In this document: positions 1 through 8,338 of the stretch, piece after piece | Layout: each line of letters starts with the position of its first letter | Numbering within the stretch: position 1 is the stretch's first letter | Assembly: GCA_963726295.1 (NCBI GenBank) | Contig: CAVSBW010000012.1 | Span: forward strand, 248,001-312,000 | From: DASSQJ01 sp963726295 | GTDB taxonomy: Bacteria > Actinomycetota > Actinomycetes > Actinomycetales > Dermatophilaceae | Direction of reading: 5' to 3' | Length of the DNA: 64,000 bases | Made by a program: the position numbers and the translations under genes | Notes under the pieces: generated by a model | What the model was told of the DNA's origin: nothing | Database searches by the model: none | The model's input: the letters and a program-made list of their open reading frames with translations, nothing else

Positions 1-484
1 GCAGGGTCAGCTGGTAGTAGAGGAAGTACAGGAGCACCAGCCCGAGCAGGAAGCTCGGCATCGAGTAGAAGAAGAGCGCGAAGACGGTGAGCGAGCGGTC
101 GGTGAAGGACCGCGGCCGCACGGCCGACAGCACCCCGTTGGTGACACCGAGCACCACCCAGATCAGCGCCGCTCCCACGACGAGGGAGACGGTGACCGGG
201 AGCGCGTCGGCCATGATGGTCGTCACCGGTACCTGGTGGTAGTAGTCGTAGCCGAAGTCACCGTGCAGGGCGCGCCAGACGAAGTCGACGTACTGCTTCC
301 AGATGGGCTGGTCCAGGCCGAGCCGGTGCGAGATGAGAGCCACGGTCTCCGGGGTGGCCTGGCGGCCGGCCAGGGTGCGTGCGACGTCGTTGGGGGCGAC
401 GTAGAACAGGGCGAAGACCGCCATCGTGATCAGCCAGAGGACCACGAGGCCCTGGCCGATGCGGCGGGTCAGGAAGATGAGCAC
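1..484 (-). CDS. Peptide ABC transporter permease, DppB/OppB type (3' part cut by window edge)
   Basis: One of two inner-membrane channel subunits of a dipeptide/oligopeptide importer. About 161 codons are visible. The GTG start at 484 is preceded by GAGGAGGAC, which overlaps the stop of the preceding permease gene. The product opens with a basic residue pair and a hydrophobic segment (GLVVLWLITMAVFALF), then a stretch typical of DppB N-termini (a APNDVA-like region and RLGLDQP). A second hydrophobic helix follows, with a third near the window edge. The loop carrying the EAA motif that contacts the ATPases lies beyond the window. It is the last gene of a five-gene operon. Family assignment is firm; whether the substrate is dipeptides, longer peptides or nickel cannot be told. 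Confidence 0.88.
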   Translation of the reverse strand, partial: MLIFLTRRIGQGLVVLWLITMAVFALFYVAPNDVARTLAGRQATPETVALISHRLGLDQPIWKQYVDFVWRALHGDFGYDYYHQVPVTTIMADALPVTVSLVVGAALIWVVLGVTNGVLSAVRPRSFTDRSLTVFALFFYSMPSFLLGLVLLYFLYYQLTL

Positions 485-494
485 GGCGTCCTCC

Positions 495-1466
495 TCAGTG
501 GCCGATGAGCCGGTCGCTGCGCGGGTCGAAGGCATCGCGCACGCCGTCCCCGAACAGGTTGAACGCGAGGGTGGTGATGAGCAGTGCCAGGCCGGGGAAG
601 AACACGAACCACCACGAGGTCGTGTAGTAGGCCGTCGCCTCGTTGATCATCCCTCCCCAGTCCGGGGTCGGCGGCGCCAGCCCGAGGCCGAGGAAGGACA
701 GTGCCGCCTCGGTGAGGATGACGATCGGCACGAGCAGCGAGGTGTACACGATCACGGGGGCGAGGACGTTCGGGAGGACGTCGACGAAGATGATCCGCCC
801 GTCGCTCGACCCCAGCGAGCGGGCCGCCTCGACGAACTCCCGCTCGCGCAGGGAGATCACCTGGCCCCGGACGATGCGGGCCACGGAGGCCCAGCTGAAG
901 AAGCCGATGACGACGATCGTCACGGTGAGGCTCGGGCCGGTGATCGAGACGAGGGCGATCGCGACGAGGAGGAACGGCATCGACAGGACGATGTCGACCA
1001 GCCGCGCCAGCAGCGTGTCGACGACCCCGCCGACGAACCCGGCGACCAGCCCGACGACGACGCCGATGACCACGGTCAGGGCGGTGGCGACGACGCCGAC
1101 GAGGAGCGACACCCGGGCGCCGTAGGCGATCCGCACGAGGATGTCGCGGCCGAGGTCGTCGGTGCCGAACCAGAACGTCGAGTTCGGTGCCACCGGCAGG
1201 CCGTCGGGCGAGAGGCCGGTCTCGCGGAACTGTTCGTTGGGACCGTGCCCGGTCACGGATGCGACCACCGGCGCGAAGACCGCGACGAGGACCACGAAGA
1301 GGATCACCCCCAGCGAGACCATCGCGACCCGGTCACGGCGCAGCCGCTGCCAGGCCAGGGCCCACGGGGAGCGGCCCTCGATCGTGGACCGCTCACCGCC
1401 CGGGGCGTCCCGGACCTCGACCGGGGGTGCCTCGTCGGTGCGGGTGGTGTCTGGCTCCACGGTCAT
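495..1466 (-). CDS. Peptide ABC transporter permease, DppC/OppC type
   Basis: Second membrane channel subunit of the peptide importer, 323 residues, the usual size for DppC. Cytoplasmic residues 1-45 contain an acidic/basic linker, followed by a transmembrane helix (VAMVSLGVILFVVLVAVFAP). The periplasmic region holds FGTDDLGRDI, the hallmark of DppC/OppC N-terminal domains, and about five further helices follow. The EAA-type loop is FVEAARSLGSSDGRIIFVD. The ATG at 1466 overlaps the TGA of the upstream ATPase gene (ATGA), implying translational coupling, and its own stop overlaps the ribosome binding site of the DppB gene. Confidence 0.93.
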   Translation of the reverse strand: MTVEPDTTRTDEAPPVEVRDAPGGERSTIEGRSPWALAWQRLRRDRVAMVSLGVILFVVLVAVFAPVVASVTGHGPNEQFRETGLSPDGLPVAPNSTFWFGTDDLGRDILVRIAYGARVSLLVGVVATALTVVIGVVVGLVAGFVGGVVDTLLARLVDIVLSMPFLLVAIALVSITGPSLTVTIVVIGFFSWASVARIVRGQVISLREREFVEAARSLGSSDGRIIFVDVLPNVLAPVIVYTSLLVPIVILTEAALSFLGLGLAPPTPDWGGMINEATAYYTTSWWFVFFPGLALLITTLAFNLFGDGVRDAFDPRSDRLIGH

Positions 1467-2575
1467 CGTCGTGCCTCCTCGTCGGCGGCGCCGGCCGCCT
1501 CCACGCTCTGCAGCTCCTCGGCGAGCTGCTCGGCCTCGGTGATCTCGCTGTCGTCGATGTTCGGGTGCGCCGCTCGCAGGTCCTCGCCCGGGGCCAGCGG
1601 GTGCAGGCAGGCCGTGACGTGGTCGACGTCGTCGTCGACCGCGTCGAGCGGGGGCACCGTCTGGGTGCAGTCCCGGCGGGCCTTGGGGCAGCGGGTGTGG
1701 AAGCGGCAGCCCGAGGGTGGGTTGGTGGGGGTCGGCAGGTCACCGACGAGCACGATGCGCTCTCGGCTGTCCGACACGTCGGGGTCGGCCACTGGCAGGG
1801 CCGAGAGCAGGGCGCGGGTGTACGGGTGGCGGGGGCGCGAGAAGAGGTCCTCGGCGGGTGCCACCTCGGCCACCGACCCGAGGTACATGACGGCGATCCG
1901 GTCGCTGACGTGCCGTACCACCGACAGGTCGTGGGTGATGAAGACGTAGGTGAGCCCGAACTCCTCCTGCAGGTCGAGGAGGAGGTTGAGCACCTGGGCC
2001 TGGATGGAGACGTCGAGGGCGGAGACCGGCTCGTCGCAGATGATCAGCCGGGGTCGCAGGGCGAGCGCGCGGGCCACCCCGATCCGCTGGCGCTGCCCAC
2101 CGGAGAACTCGGCGGGGAAGCGGTTGTAGTGCTCGGGGTTGAGGCCGACCCTCTCCATGAGGTCCTGGACGCGACGCTTGCGCTCCGGGCCCGACACCAC
2201 CCCGTGGATGGCGAAGGGGTCGCCGATGATCGAGCCGACCCGGCGCCGCGGGTTCAGCGACCCGTAGGGATCCTGGAACACCATCTGGATGTCGCGCCGC
2301 ACCCCTCTCATCCGGGCCCGGCTCAGGTGCGTGATGTCCTCGCCGGCGAAGGTGACGGTGCCCGAGTCGGGCTCGTGCAGGCGCAGGATGCAGCGCGCCA
2401 GCGTGGACTTGCCGCACCCGGTCTCCCCGACGAGGCCGAGGGTCTCGCCCGGGTACACGTCGAGGGAGACGTCCTCGACGGCACGCACCTGGTCGGTGCT
2501 GCGTCGGAACAGGCCGGCACTGCGCACCGGGAACGACTTCGAGAGGTGCGAGAGCGTGAGCAGTGGGGTGGTCAC
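1463..2575 (-). CDS. Peptide ABC transporter ATP-binding protein, DppF/OppF type
   Basis: One of two cytoplasmic ATPases of the importer, 370 residues. Visible motifs are Walker A GETGCGKST, Q-loop VFQDPYGSLNPR, signature FSGGQRQRIGVARA and Walker B LIICDEPVSALD. The C-terminal OppD/OppF domain contains the cysteine pair region GCRFHTRCPKARRDC. I place the start at GTG 2575, giving VTTPLLTLSHLSKSF, because it overlaps the preceding gene's stop (GTGA). The reading frame stays open 56 codons further upstream, but that part is arginine/proline-rich shadow of the DppD gene. A tail of about 40 acidic residues follows the OppD/F domain. Confidence 0.92.
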   Translation of the reverse strand: MTTPLLTLSHLSKSFPVRSAGLFRRSTDQVRAVEDVSLDVYPGETLGLVGETGCGKSTLARCILRLHEPDSGTVTFAGEDITHLSRARMRGVRRDIQMVFQDPYGSLNPRRRVGSIIGDPFAIHGVVSGPERKRRVQDLMERVGLNPEHYNRFPAEFSGGQRQRIGVARALALRPRLIICDEPVSALDVSIQAQVLNLLLDLQEEFGLTYVFITHDLSVVRHVSDRIAVMYLGSVAEVAPAEDLFSRPRHPYTRALLSALPVADPDVSDSRERIVLVGDLPTPTNPPSGCRFHTRCPKARRDCTQTVPPLDAVDDDVDHVTACLHPLAPGEDLRAAHPNIDDSEITEAEQLAEELQSVEAAGAADEEARR

Positions 2576-3588
2576 GGTGCCTCCTGGACTGCGTGGGTGG
2601 GTACCCGCGTGTCGGCGCGCTGTCCGGCCGGGTCGGTGAGCCAGCAGGCGGCCCGGTGGTGGGGGTCGCCGTCGACCTCGCGCATCGGGGGGTCCTCCTC
2701 GCACGCCGAGAACGCGTGCGGGCAGCGGGGTCGGAACGGGCACCCGACCGGTGGGTCGATGAGCGAGGGCGGGGCGCCGGGGATGGGCGTGAGCCGGCTG
2801 CCCGGGTTGCTCCGCGACGGCAGCGACCGAAGGAGGCCCTCCGAGTACGGGTGGTGGGGGTGGTAGAAGAGCGGTCGGCGGGGCGCGACCTCCATCGCCC
2901 GTCCGGCGTACATGACGACGACGTCGTCGGCGGTCTCCGCGACCACACCGAGGTCGTGGGTGATGAGGATGATGGCGGTCCCGAACCGGTCCTGCAGCGT
3001 CTGCATCACGTCGAGCACCTGGGCCTGGACGGTGACGTCCAGGGCGGTGGTGGGTTCGTCGGCGATGAGCAGCGCCGGGTCCAGGGCCATCGCCATGGCG
3101 ATCATGACGCGCTGGCGCATGCCGCCGGAGAACTGGTGCGGGTAGTCGTCGATGCGTTGGCGCGCCCGCGGGATGCCCACCAGCCCGAGGAGCTCGGCCG
3201 CCCGGTCCCGGGCTGCCGCCTTGCTGATCGAGTGGTCGTGGGCGCGGATCATCTCCACGACCTGCCAGCCCACGGTGTAGTAGGGGTGCAGGCTGGTCAA
3301 CGGGTCCTGGAAGATCATCCCGATACGGGCGCCGCGGACGCGGCGCAGGGTGGCCTCGTCGGCGCCCAGCAGCTCGGTGCCGTCGAACACCGCCGAGCCA
3401 CTGACCCGCGCGCCGCGGGTCAGGCCGGTGATGGTCTGGGTCGCGACGCTCTTGCCGGACCCGGACTCCCCGACGATCGCCAGGGTGGAGCCGCGGTCCA
3501 CGTCGAACGACAGCCCCCGGACGGCGCGGACCACGCCGTCCGGGGTGTCGAACTCGACGCGCAGGTCGCGGACCTCGAGAAGTGCCAT
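2572..3588 (-). CDS. Peptide ABC transporter ATP-binding protein, DppD/OppD type
   Basis: Second ATPase of the importer, 338 residues. Walker A is GESGSGKSVATQTI, the Q-loop region is IFQDPLTSLHPYYTVG, the signature is FSGGMRQRVMIAMAMA and Walker B is LLIADEPTTALD. The OppD/F C-terminal motif is GCPFRPRCPHAFSAC. The ATG at 3588 has a good Shine-Dalgarno (GAGGAGCACGAG before ATG). It starts 28 nt after the substrate-binding protein gene, and its stop overlaps the DppF start, so these genes are almost certainly co-transcribed. Confidence 0.93.
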   Translation of the reverse strand: MALLEVRDLRVEFDTPDGVVRAVRGLSFDVDRGSTLAIVGESGSGKSVATQTITGLTRGARVSGSAVFDGTELLGADEATLRRVRGARIGMIFQDPLTSLHPYYTVGWQVVEMIRAHDHSISKAAARDRAAELLGLVGIPRARQRIDDYPHQFSGGMRQRVMIAMAMALDPALLIADEPTTALDVTVQAQVLDVMQTLQDRFGTAIILITHDLGVVAETADDVVVMYAGRAMEVAPRRPLFYHPHHPYSEGLLRSLPSRSNPGSRLTPIPGAPPSLIDPPVGCPFRPRCPHAFSACEEDPPMREVDGDPHHRAACWLTDPAGQRADTRVPTHAVQEAP

Positions 3589-3616
3589 CTCGTGCTCCTC
3601 GTGCGTGTCGGAAGGG

Positions 3617-5422
3617 TCAGCCGCCCTGCTTGCCCGTGGCCAGCCAGACGTTCGCCGGGTCGAAGTTCTGGAAGCTGGGGATGTAGACCGCGCCGTGCAC
3701 CTGCTCGGCGTGGTAGTTGGCGGTCTTCGGCTCGGTGATCGGGTAGAACGCGGCGTCCTCCATCACCTGGTGGTCGGCCTCGGCCCAGATGGAGCCGGCC
3801 TCCTCCTGGGTCGCGGCGGCCGAGGCCTTGGCGATGAGGGAGTCGGTCTGGTCGTTCTGGTAGAAGCCGAAGTCGCTCCCGACGGGCGGGAAGGCCGCCT
3901 TGCCGTTGAACAGCGGGCCGAAGTAGGACAGGGCGGCGTTGCCGTACCAGTCCGGGCCCCAGCCGGCGATCGAGATGTCCCAGACCCCGCGCTTGGCGAC
4001 ATCGGGACGCTGGAGGTACTTCGTGTAGAAGTCGGCGTTCGGCGAGGGCACGCCCTCGACCGTGATGCCGACCTTCCCGAGGTCCTGCTGGAGGGTCTGG
4101 AAGGTCTTCGTCGCGTTCTCGGACTCGTTGCGGTAGAGCAGCTTCACGGTGATGCCGTTGGCGTACCCGGCGTCGGCGAGCATCTGCTTGGCCTTGGCCG
4201 CGTCGTACGGGTAGTCGTCGAAGGACTGCTCACCACCGACGATGCTGGCCGGCAGCACGTGGGTCAACGGCGTGTTGAGGGTCTGGCCACCGATGACCTG
4301 GATGATGTTGGCGCGGTTGATCGCCGTGGAGAGGGCCCGGCGCACCTCCGGCTTGGTGAGCGCACCGTCGTTGTTCGGCGACACCGTGTTGTAGACCAGG
4401 TACGGGTTGCTCGAGGCCGTGTCGCCGATGTTGAGCTTGGGGTCCTTCTGGGCCACGAGCGCGGGGACGCGCGACGCCGGCGTGAGGTTGTCCCACTGCA
4501 TGTCGGCGTTCGGGGTCCCGGTCTCGAGCTGCTGCTGCGTCGAGTCCTGCGAGACGGTCTCGTTGACGACGATCTTGTCGACGTAGGCCTTGCGCACCGG
4601 GTCGGAGTCGGGGTTCCACGCGGGGTTGCGCTCGAAGGTGATGTTCTTCGTCGGGCTGTACGAGGTGATCTGGTACGGCCCGTCCGAGATCGTGTTCTGG
4701 GCCAGCTCGGCGCTCGCCGGCACGTACTTCTCCCACTCCACCGGCGCGGCGGAGAACGAGGGGAGGGTGAGCATGTCGACGAAGTAGCTCGCCGGCTGGG
4801 TCAGGGTGATGACGATCGTCCGGTCGTCCTGGGCCTTGACCCCCGGGAGGTCGGTGGAGTTCATGTAGTCGGCGATGGCCGAGGCGGTGGGCTTGACCTT
4901 GGCGAAGCCGTCGCAGAACGAGGACATCCCCTCGATGAGACTGAGGTAGTTCGGCAGGCCGCCGAACGGCTGCGCCGGGTTGCAGGTGCGCTTGACCCCG
5001 CGGACGAAGTCCTCGGCCGTCACCGGCCGGACGGGGTCGGTGTTCCACTGGGCACCCTGCCGGAGGGTGATCGTGTAGGTCTTGCCGTCCTCGCTGATCC
5101 CGTTGCCCTGCTCGGGGATCGCCTCGGCGAGGTCGGGCACGGCAGTGGTCGACTTGCCCTCCTCGGCGGGGAAGGTGAAGAGCTGGCGGCTCCAGAGGCG
5201 CACCGACTGGTAGCCGAGCGAGTAGTACGTGACGTTCGGGTCCATGTAGTCGACGTCACCGCTGCCGAGCATGTTGAGCGTGCCGCCGCTCACCGGTTCG
5301 CCGTCCGAGCCGGACGACGAGGTGGCGGCGGATCCGCCCGTCGAGCCGCTGCAGGCGGCGAGGACGATGCCGGTGGCACACACCCCGGCGATCGTCCCGA
5401 GGCGACGTGTTCTGCTGTCCAT
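3617..5422 (-). CDS. Extracellular solute-binding lipoprotein of peptide ABC importer (SBP family 5)
   Basis: The ligand-catching component of the importer, 601 residues, first gene of the operon. The signal peptide ends in a lipobox (IVLAACSG), so the mature protein should be lipid-anchored outside the membrane. A Ser/Gly-rich linker and then the family-5 fold follow, with recognisable segments such as LNMLGSGDVDYMDP, TYTITLRQGAQWN, TAEDFVRGVKR and NPYLVYNTVSPNND. The ATG at 5422 has GGGAGAC 8 nt upstream; longer readings run into the promoter region. The preceding intergenic region carries a phased repeat array (5532-5592) shared with the divergent two-component system, suggesting that system may control this operon. 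Confidence 0.92.
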   Translation of the reverse strand: MDSRTRRLGTIAGVCATGIVLAACSGSTGGSAATSSSGSDGEPVSGGTLNMLGSGDVDYMDPNVTYYSLGYQSVRLWSRQLFTFPAEEGKSTTAVPDLAEAIPEQGNGISEDGKTYTITLRQGAQWNTDPVRPVTAEDFVRGVKRTCNPAQPFGGLPNYLSLIEGMSSFCDGFAKVKPTASAIADYMNSTDLPGVKAQDDRTIVITLTQPASYFVDMLTLPSFSAAPVEWEKYVPASAELAQNTISDGPYQITSYSPTKNITFERNPAWNPDSDPVRKAYVDKIVVNETVSQDSTQQQLETGTPNADMQWDNLTPASRVPALVAQKDPKLNIGDTASSNPYLVYNTVSPNNDGALTKPEVRRALSTAINRANIIQVIGGQTLNTPLTHVLPASIVGGEQSFDDYPYDAAKAKQMLADAGYANGITVKLLYRNESENATKTFQTLQQDLGKVGITVEGVPSPNADFYTKYLQRPDVAKRGVWDISIAGWGPDWYGNAALSYFGPLFNGKAAFPPVGSDFGFYQNDQTDSLIAKASAAATQEEAGSIWAEADHQVMEDAAFYPITEPKTANYHAEQVHGAVYIPSFQNFDPANVWLATGKQGG

Positions 5423-5487
5423 GGTGTCTCCCTGACCGAAGGTCTCCCGGCGTCTCCGGGGGTGCGCGGGGTCACGCACGTGGCGGC

Positions 5488-5493
5488 AACGTA
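5488..5493 (-). promoter_or_regulatory. Possible -10 element for the peptide importer operon
   Basis: Read on the minus strand this is TACGTT, a TANNNT match about 65 nt before the start of the binding-protein gene. No clear -35 hexamer is visible. The position fits a promoter lying just downstream of the phased repeat array, but the match is short and the call is weak. Confidence 0.3.
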
Positions 5494-5531
5494 GGCTCGT
5501 TTCCGCAGGTGCGGGTGGGGGTGGCCCGCAA

Positions 5532-5592
5532 TGACACGGGACCGACACGGACCCGTCACATTCGTGCCCGGACGTGTGACGGGACCGTGACG
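5532..5592. promoter_or_regulatory. Mirror-symmetric array of 11-bp-phased repeats, putative response-regulator operator
   Basis: Five hexamers sit at exact 11-bp steps: TGACAC 5532, CGACAC 5543 and CGTCAC 5554 pointing left, then GTGACG 5576 and GTGACG 5587 pointing right. The inner arms form a 14-bp inverted repeat with one mismatch (5547-5560 and 5575-5588, 14-nt spacer). OmpR/PhoB-family regulators typically bind direct repeats one helical turn apart. The adjacent gene encodes such a regulator, so this may be its binding site, serving both the importer operon and its own operon. Confidence 0.55.
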
Positions 5593-5654
5593 CCGACCGG
5601 TGATCGGCGGCGCCACGCGCCCGTCGCAGCCGGCCGGTGGCAGGACGGGGTGCG

Positions 5655-6350
5655 ATGATGCGGCACGTGGCGAGGCGAGTGCTGCTCATCGAGGACGATG
5701 CCCGGATCCGGCGGGTGCTGCGCCTCGCCCTGCAGGACGAGGGATACGACGTCACCGAGGCCGCCGACGGCGAGCAGGGCCTCGAGGAGCTGGCCCGTGA
5801 CGAGCCCGACGTCGTCCTCCTGGACATCATGCTGCCCGGGATGGACGGCTTCAGCGTGTGCCGGCGCATCCGCCACGACAGCCGCGTCCCGGTCATCATG
5901 GTCACCGCCCGGGCCGACAGCCACGACGTCGTCGCCGGGCTCGAGGCCGGTGCCGACGACTACGTGACCAAGCCGCTGGTCGCCAAGGAGCTGTCCGCCC
6001 GCATCCGGGCCCTCCTGCGCCGGGTCGAACCGGCGGCCGACCGCCGCCCGCGCCGGGCCGACGTCGGGGACCTGAGCATCGGCCTGGACGACGGGGTCGT
6101 CACCAGGGCGGGGGAGCCGGTCTCGCTGACCCGCACCGAGTTCCGCCTCCTCGTCGAGCTCGTGCTCGCCGAGGGGCGCATCCTCAGCCGCGAGGACCTC
6201 CTCGACCGGGTCTGGGGGTACGACTACTTCGGCGACAGCCGCATCGTCGACGTCCACGTGCGGCGGCTGCGCACCAAGATCGAGCCCGACCCGTCGAGCC
6301 CGCGCCGCGTCGTCACCGTGCGCGGCCTGGGGTACCGGCTGGGGTCGTAG
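5655..6350 (+). CDS. OmpR-family response regulator
   Basis: DNA-binding partner of the downstream histidine kinase, about 231 residues. The receiver domain (about 8-120) shows the acidic pocket IEDD, the phospho-acceptor Asp57 in VLLDIMLPGMDG and Lys106 in VTKPL. The C-terminal winged-helix domain contains SLTRTEFRLLVELV and RIVDVHVRRLRTKIEPD. ATG 5655 is preceded by GGACGGGG; ATG 5658 and GTG 5667 are alternative starts. The TAG stop shares a base with the kinase start (TAGTG), so the pair is coupled. It resembles MtrA/MprA-type regulators, but sequence alone does not identify the stimulus. Confidence 0.9.
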   Translation: MMRHVARRVLLIEDDARIRRVLRLALQDEGYDVTEAADGEQGLEELARDEPDVVLLDIMLPGMDGFSVCRRIRHDSRVPVIMVTARADSHDVVAGLEAGADDYVTKPLVAKELSARIRALLRRVEPAADRRPRRADVGDLSIGLDDGVVTRAGEPVSLTRTEFRLLVELVLAEGRILSREDLLDRVWGYDYFGDSRIVDVHVRRLRTKIEPDPSSPRRVVTVRGLGYRLGS

Positions 6351-7741
6351 TGGCCCGGTCGCTCCGGAACCTGCGGCACTCCGCCCGCGCCGGCCGCTGG
6401 GGGCTGCGCCGGCGCGTCGTCCTCACCTTCGCGCTCCTCTCCCTGGGGCTCTCCCTGCTGCTGTCGGTGCTGGCCTGGTTCGTCGTCACGAGCTCGGTCC
6501 TGGCCAACCAGCGAGCCGCCGCGCTGGCCGCGACCTCCATCGACGCCAGCCACCTCGACGCGCGGCTCGGCGTGGGCGGGACGTCGATGGCGGCCGCACT
6601 CGACGAGCTGCCGCGCACCCAGGCCAGCGCCGCCATCGCCGAGGTCGACGAGCGATGGTATGCCTCCGCCCCCACCCTCGGACCGGACGTCCTCCCGGGC
6701 GAGCTGGTCGACCTCGTGAGCAACCGGCAGGCGGCGACCCAGCGCATTGCCGTGGACGGGTCGATCTTCCTCGCCGTCGGGATGCCGGTGCCCGGCCGTG
6801 GTGCCTCGCTGTTCGAGCTGTACCCGATGGACCAGACCCAGCAGGCGGTGCAGGCGCTGTCCCTCGGCCTCAGCGCGGCGATGGTGGTGACCACCACCCT
6901 CGGCATCGCGCTGGGCCGGGTGGCCACGAGGGTGGCCCTGCGACCGCTCGCCCGGTTGAACCACGGCGCAGCGGAGGTGGCCGCCGGACGGCTCGGGGTG
7001 CGACTCGACCCGGAGGAGGACCCCGACCTCGTCCCCCTCGCGGAGTCGTTCAACCGCACCGTCACCGCGCTCGACCAGCGGGTGGTCGCCGACGCCCGGT
7101 TCGCCGCCGACGTCAGCCACGAGCTGCGCACCCCCCTGACGACCATGCTCAACTCGATGCAGGTGATCCAGAACCGGGAGTCGACCCTGCCGGTGGACCT
7201 ACGCGAGCCCGTGGGCCTGCTGGCCGAGGACCTGGCCCGGTTCCGCCACCTCGTCACGGACCTGCTCGAGATCGCCCGCTACGAAGCGGGGGACGAGCTC
7301 GTCCTCGACCGCGTCGTCGTGGCCGACCTCGTCCGGCGCACCGCCGACGGGGAGGCGGGCAGGCCGGTGACCCAGGTCGCCGACGACGTCGCCGACGCGG
7401 TCCTTCGCGTCGACAAGCGCCGCCTCGACCGGGTGGTCGCCAACCTCGTCCGCAACGCCGAGGACCACGGCGGGGGGTGCGTGGCCGTCCGTGTCGAGCG
7501 CGGTGAGGGCACGATCCGCGTGCTCGTCGACGACGCGGGTCCCGGCGTGCCCCCCGAGCTGCGCGAGCGGGTGTTCGACCGCTTCACCCGGGGCTCGGGG
7601 ACGACGGCGGCCGGTGTCGGACTCGGCCTGTCCATCGTGATGCGCCACGTCGCCCTCCACGGGGGCCGGGTCCACGCGCAGGAGCGACCGGGGGGAGGTG
7701 CCCGCTTTGTCGTCGAGCTGCCGACCGAGGTCCACCGCTGA
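6350..7741 (+). CDS. Membrane sensor histidine kinase
   Basis: Sensor of the two-component system, about 463 residues from GTG 6350. Order of parts: a short basic N-terminus, a first transmembrane helix (VVLTFALLSLGLSLLLSVLA), an extracytoplasmic sensor region of about 130 residues, and a second helix (SAAMVVTTTLGIALG). A HAMP-like linker around RLNHGAAEVAAGRLGV follows. The H-box is DVSHELRTPLTTMLN, the N-box is VVANLVRNAEDHGG, and the ATP-lid glycines are in DDAGPGVP and GVGLGLSIV. It likely autophosphorylates on the H-box histidine and passes phosphate to the regulator encoded immediately upstream. The start overlaps that gene's stop by one base. Confidence 0.92.
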   Translation: MARSLRNLRHSARAGRWGLRRRVVLTFALLSLGLSLLLSVLAWFVVTSSVLANQRAAALAATSIDASHLDARLGVGGTSMAAALDELPRTQASAAIAEVDERWYASAPTLGPDVLPGELVDLVSNRQAATQRIAVDGSIFLAVGMPVPGRGASLFELYPMDQTQQAVQALSLGLSAAMVVTTTLGIALGRVATRVALRPLARLNHGAAEVAAGRLGVRLDPEEDPDLVPLAESFNRTVTALDQRVVADARFAADVSHELRTPLTTMLNSMQVIQNRESTLPVDLREPVGLLAEDLARFRHLVTDLLEIARYEAGDELVLDRVVVADLVRRTADGEAGRPVTQVADDVADAVLRVDKRRLDRVVANLVRNAEDHGGGCVAVRVERGEGTIRVLVDDAGPGVPPELRERVFDRFTRGSGTTAAGVGLGLSIVMRHVALHGGRVHAQERPGGGARFVVELPTEVHR

Positions 7742-8333
7742 CGCCGGTGCGCGGCGGTGGCGCGGCGCGAGCCGTGCCCTCCTCGTCGTCCTCCTCGTCC
7801 TCCTCGGGGGCTGCGGGGTGAGCCCGCAGCCCCATCCGGTACCCGTCGACGAGCCGGTCGCCGACGCCGAGGGCGCGGTCGGTGGTGACCTGTCGCGGCC
7901 GGTGGTCGTCGAGGTGTTCCTCGTGCGGGGCTCCCGGCTGAGCCCGGTCAGCCGCGTGGTGTCGCACAAGCCGGGCATCTCGGCGAGCCTGCTGGCCCTC
8001 TCACAACCGCTCACCGAGAGCGAGCGGTACCGCCAGCTGCGCTCGGCCGTGCCGCGCGGGGGCGAGCTGAGCGGCACCATCCTCGGGTCGGTGGCACGGG
8101 TGAGCATGCCCACTGGCTTCGACCGGATGCCCGTGCACGAGCAGGTGGCGGCGATGGGGCAGATCGTCTACACCGTCGTGGCCAACACCAGCGCCGACAC
8201 CGTGCAGCTCTACGACGGGGACTCCGCCATCCCGGTGCCCGGTGGTGACGGCGCCCTGCTCGACCGGCCGGTGGGTCGCGCCGACTACGCCGTGCTGGCG
8301 CCCGTCCCGTCGCCGACGCCTGTGGCACGCTGA
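7707..8333 (+). CDS. GerMN-domain lipoprotein downstream of the two-component system
   Basis: Putative membrane-anchored lipoprotein, about 208 residues. A hydrophobic signal (ALLVVLLVLLGGC) ends in a lipobox, with the cysteine followed by GVSPQP. The rest matches the GerMN fold: VEVFLVRGSRLSPVSR, then LTESERYRQLRSAVP, then MGQIVYTVVANTSADTVQLY and a final RADYAVL. I favour TTG 7707 because GGAGGTG lies 8 nt upstream; GTG 7698 is possible but sits directly on that sequence. Either start overlaps the kinase gene. The order regulator-kinase-lipoprotein recalls mtrA-mtrB-lpqB, but the long beta-propeller part of LpqB is absent. It may tune the kinase at the membrane; that is inference. Confidence 0.78.
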   Translation: MSSSCRPRSTADAGARRWRGASRALLVVLLVLLGGCGVSPQPHPVPVDEPVADAEGAVGGDLSRPVVVEVFLVRGSRLSPVSRVVSHKPGISASLLALSQPLTESERYRQLRSAVPRGGELSGTILGSVARVSMPTGFDRMPVHEQVAAMGQIVYTVVANTSADTVQLYDGDSAIPVPGGDGALLDRPVGRADYAVLAPVPSPTPVAR

Positions 8334-8338
8334 ACGAC

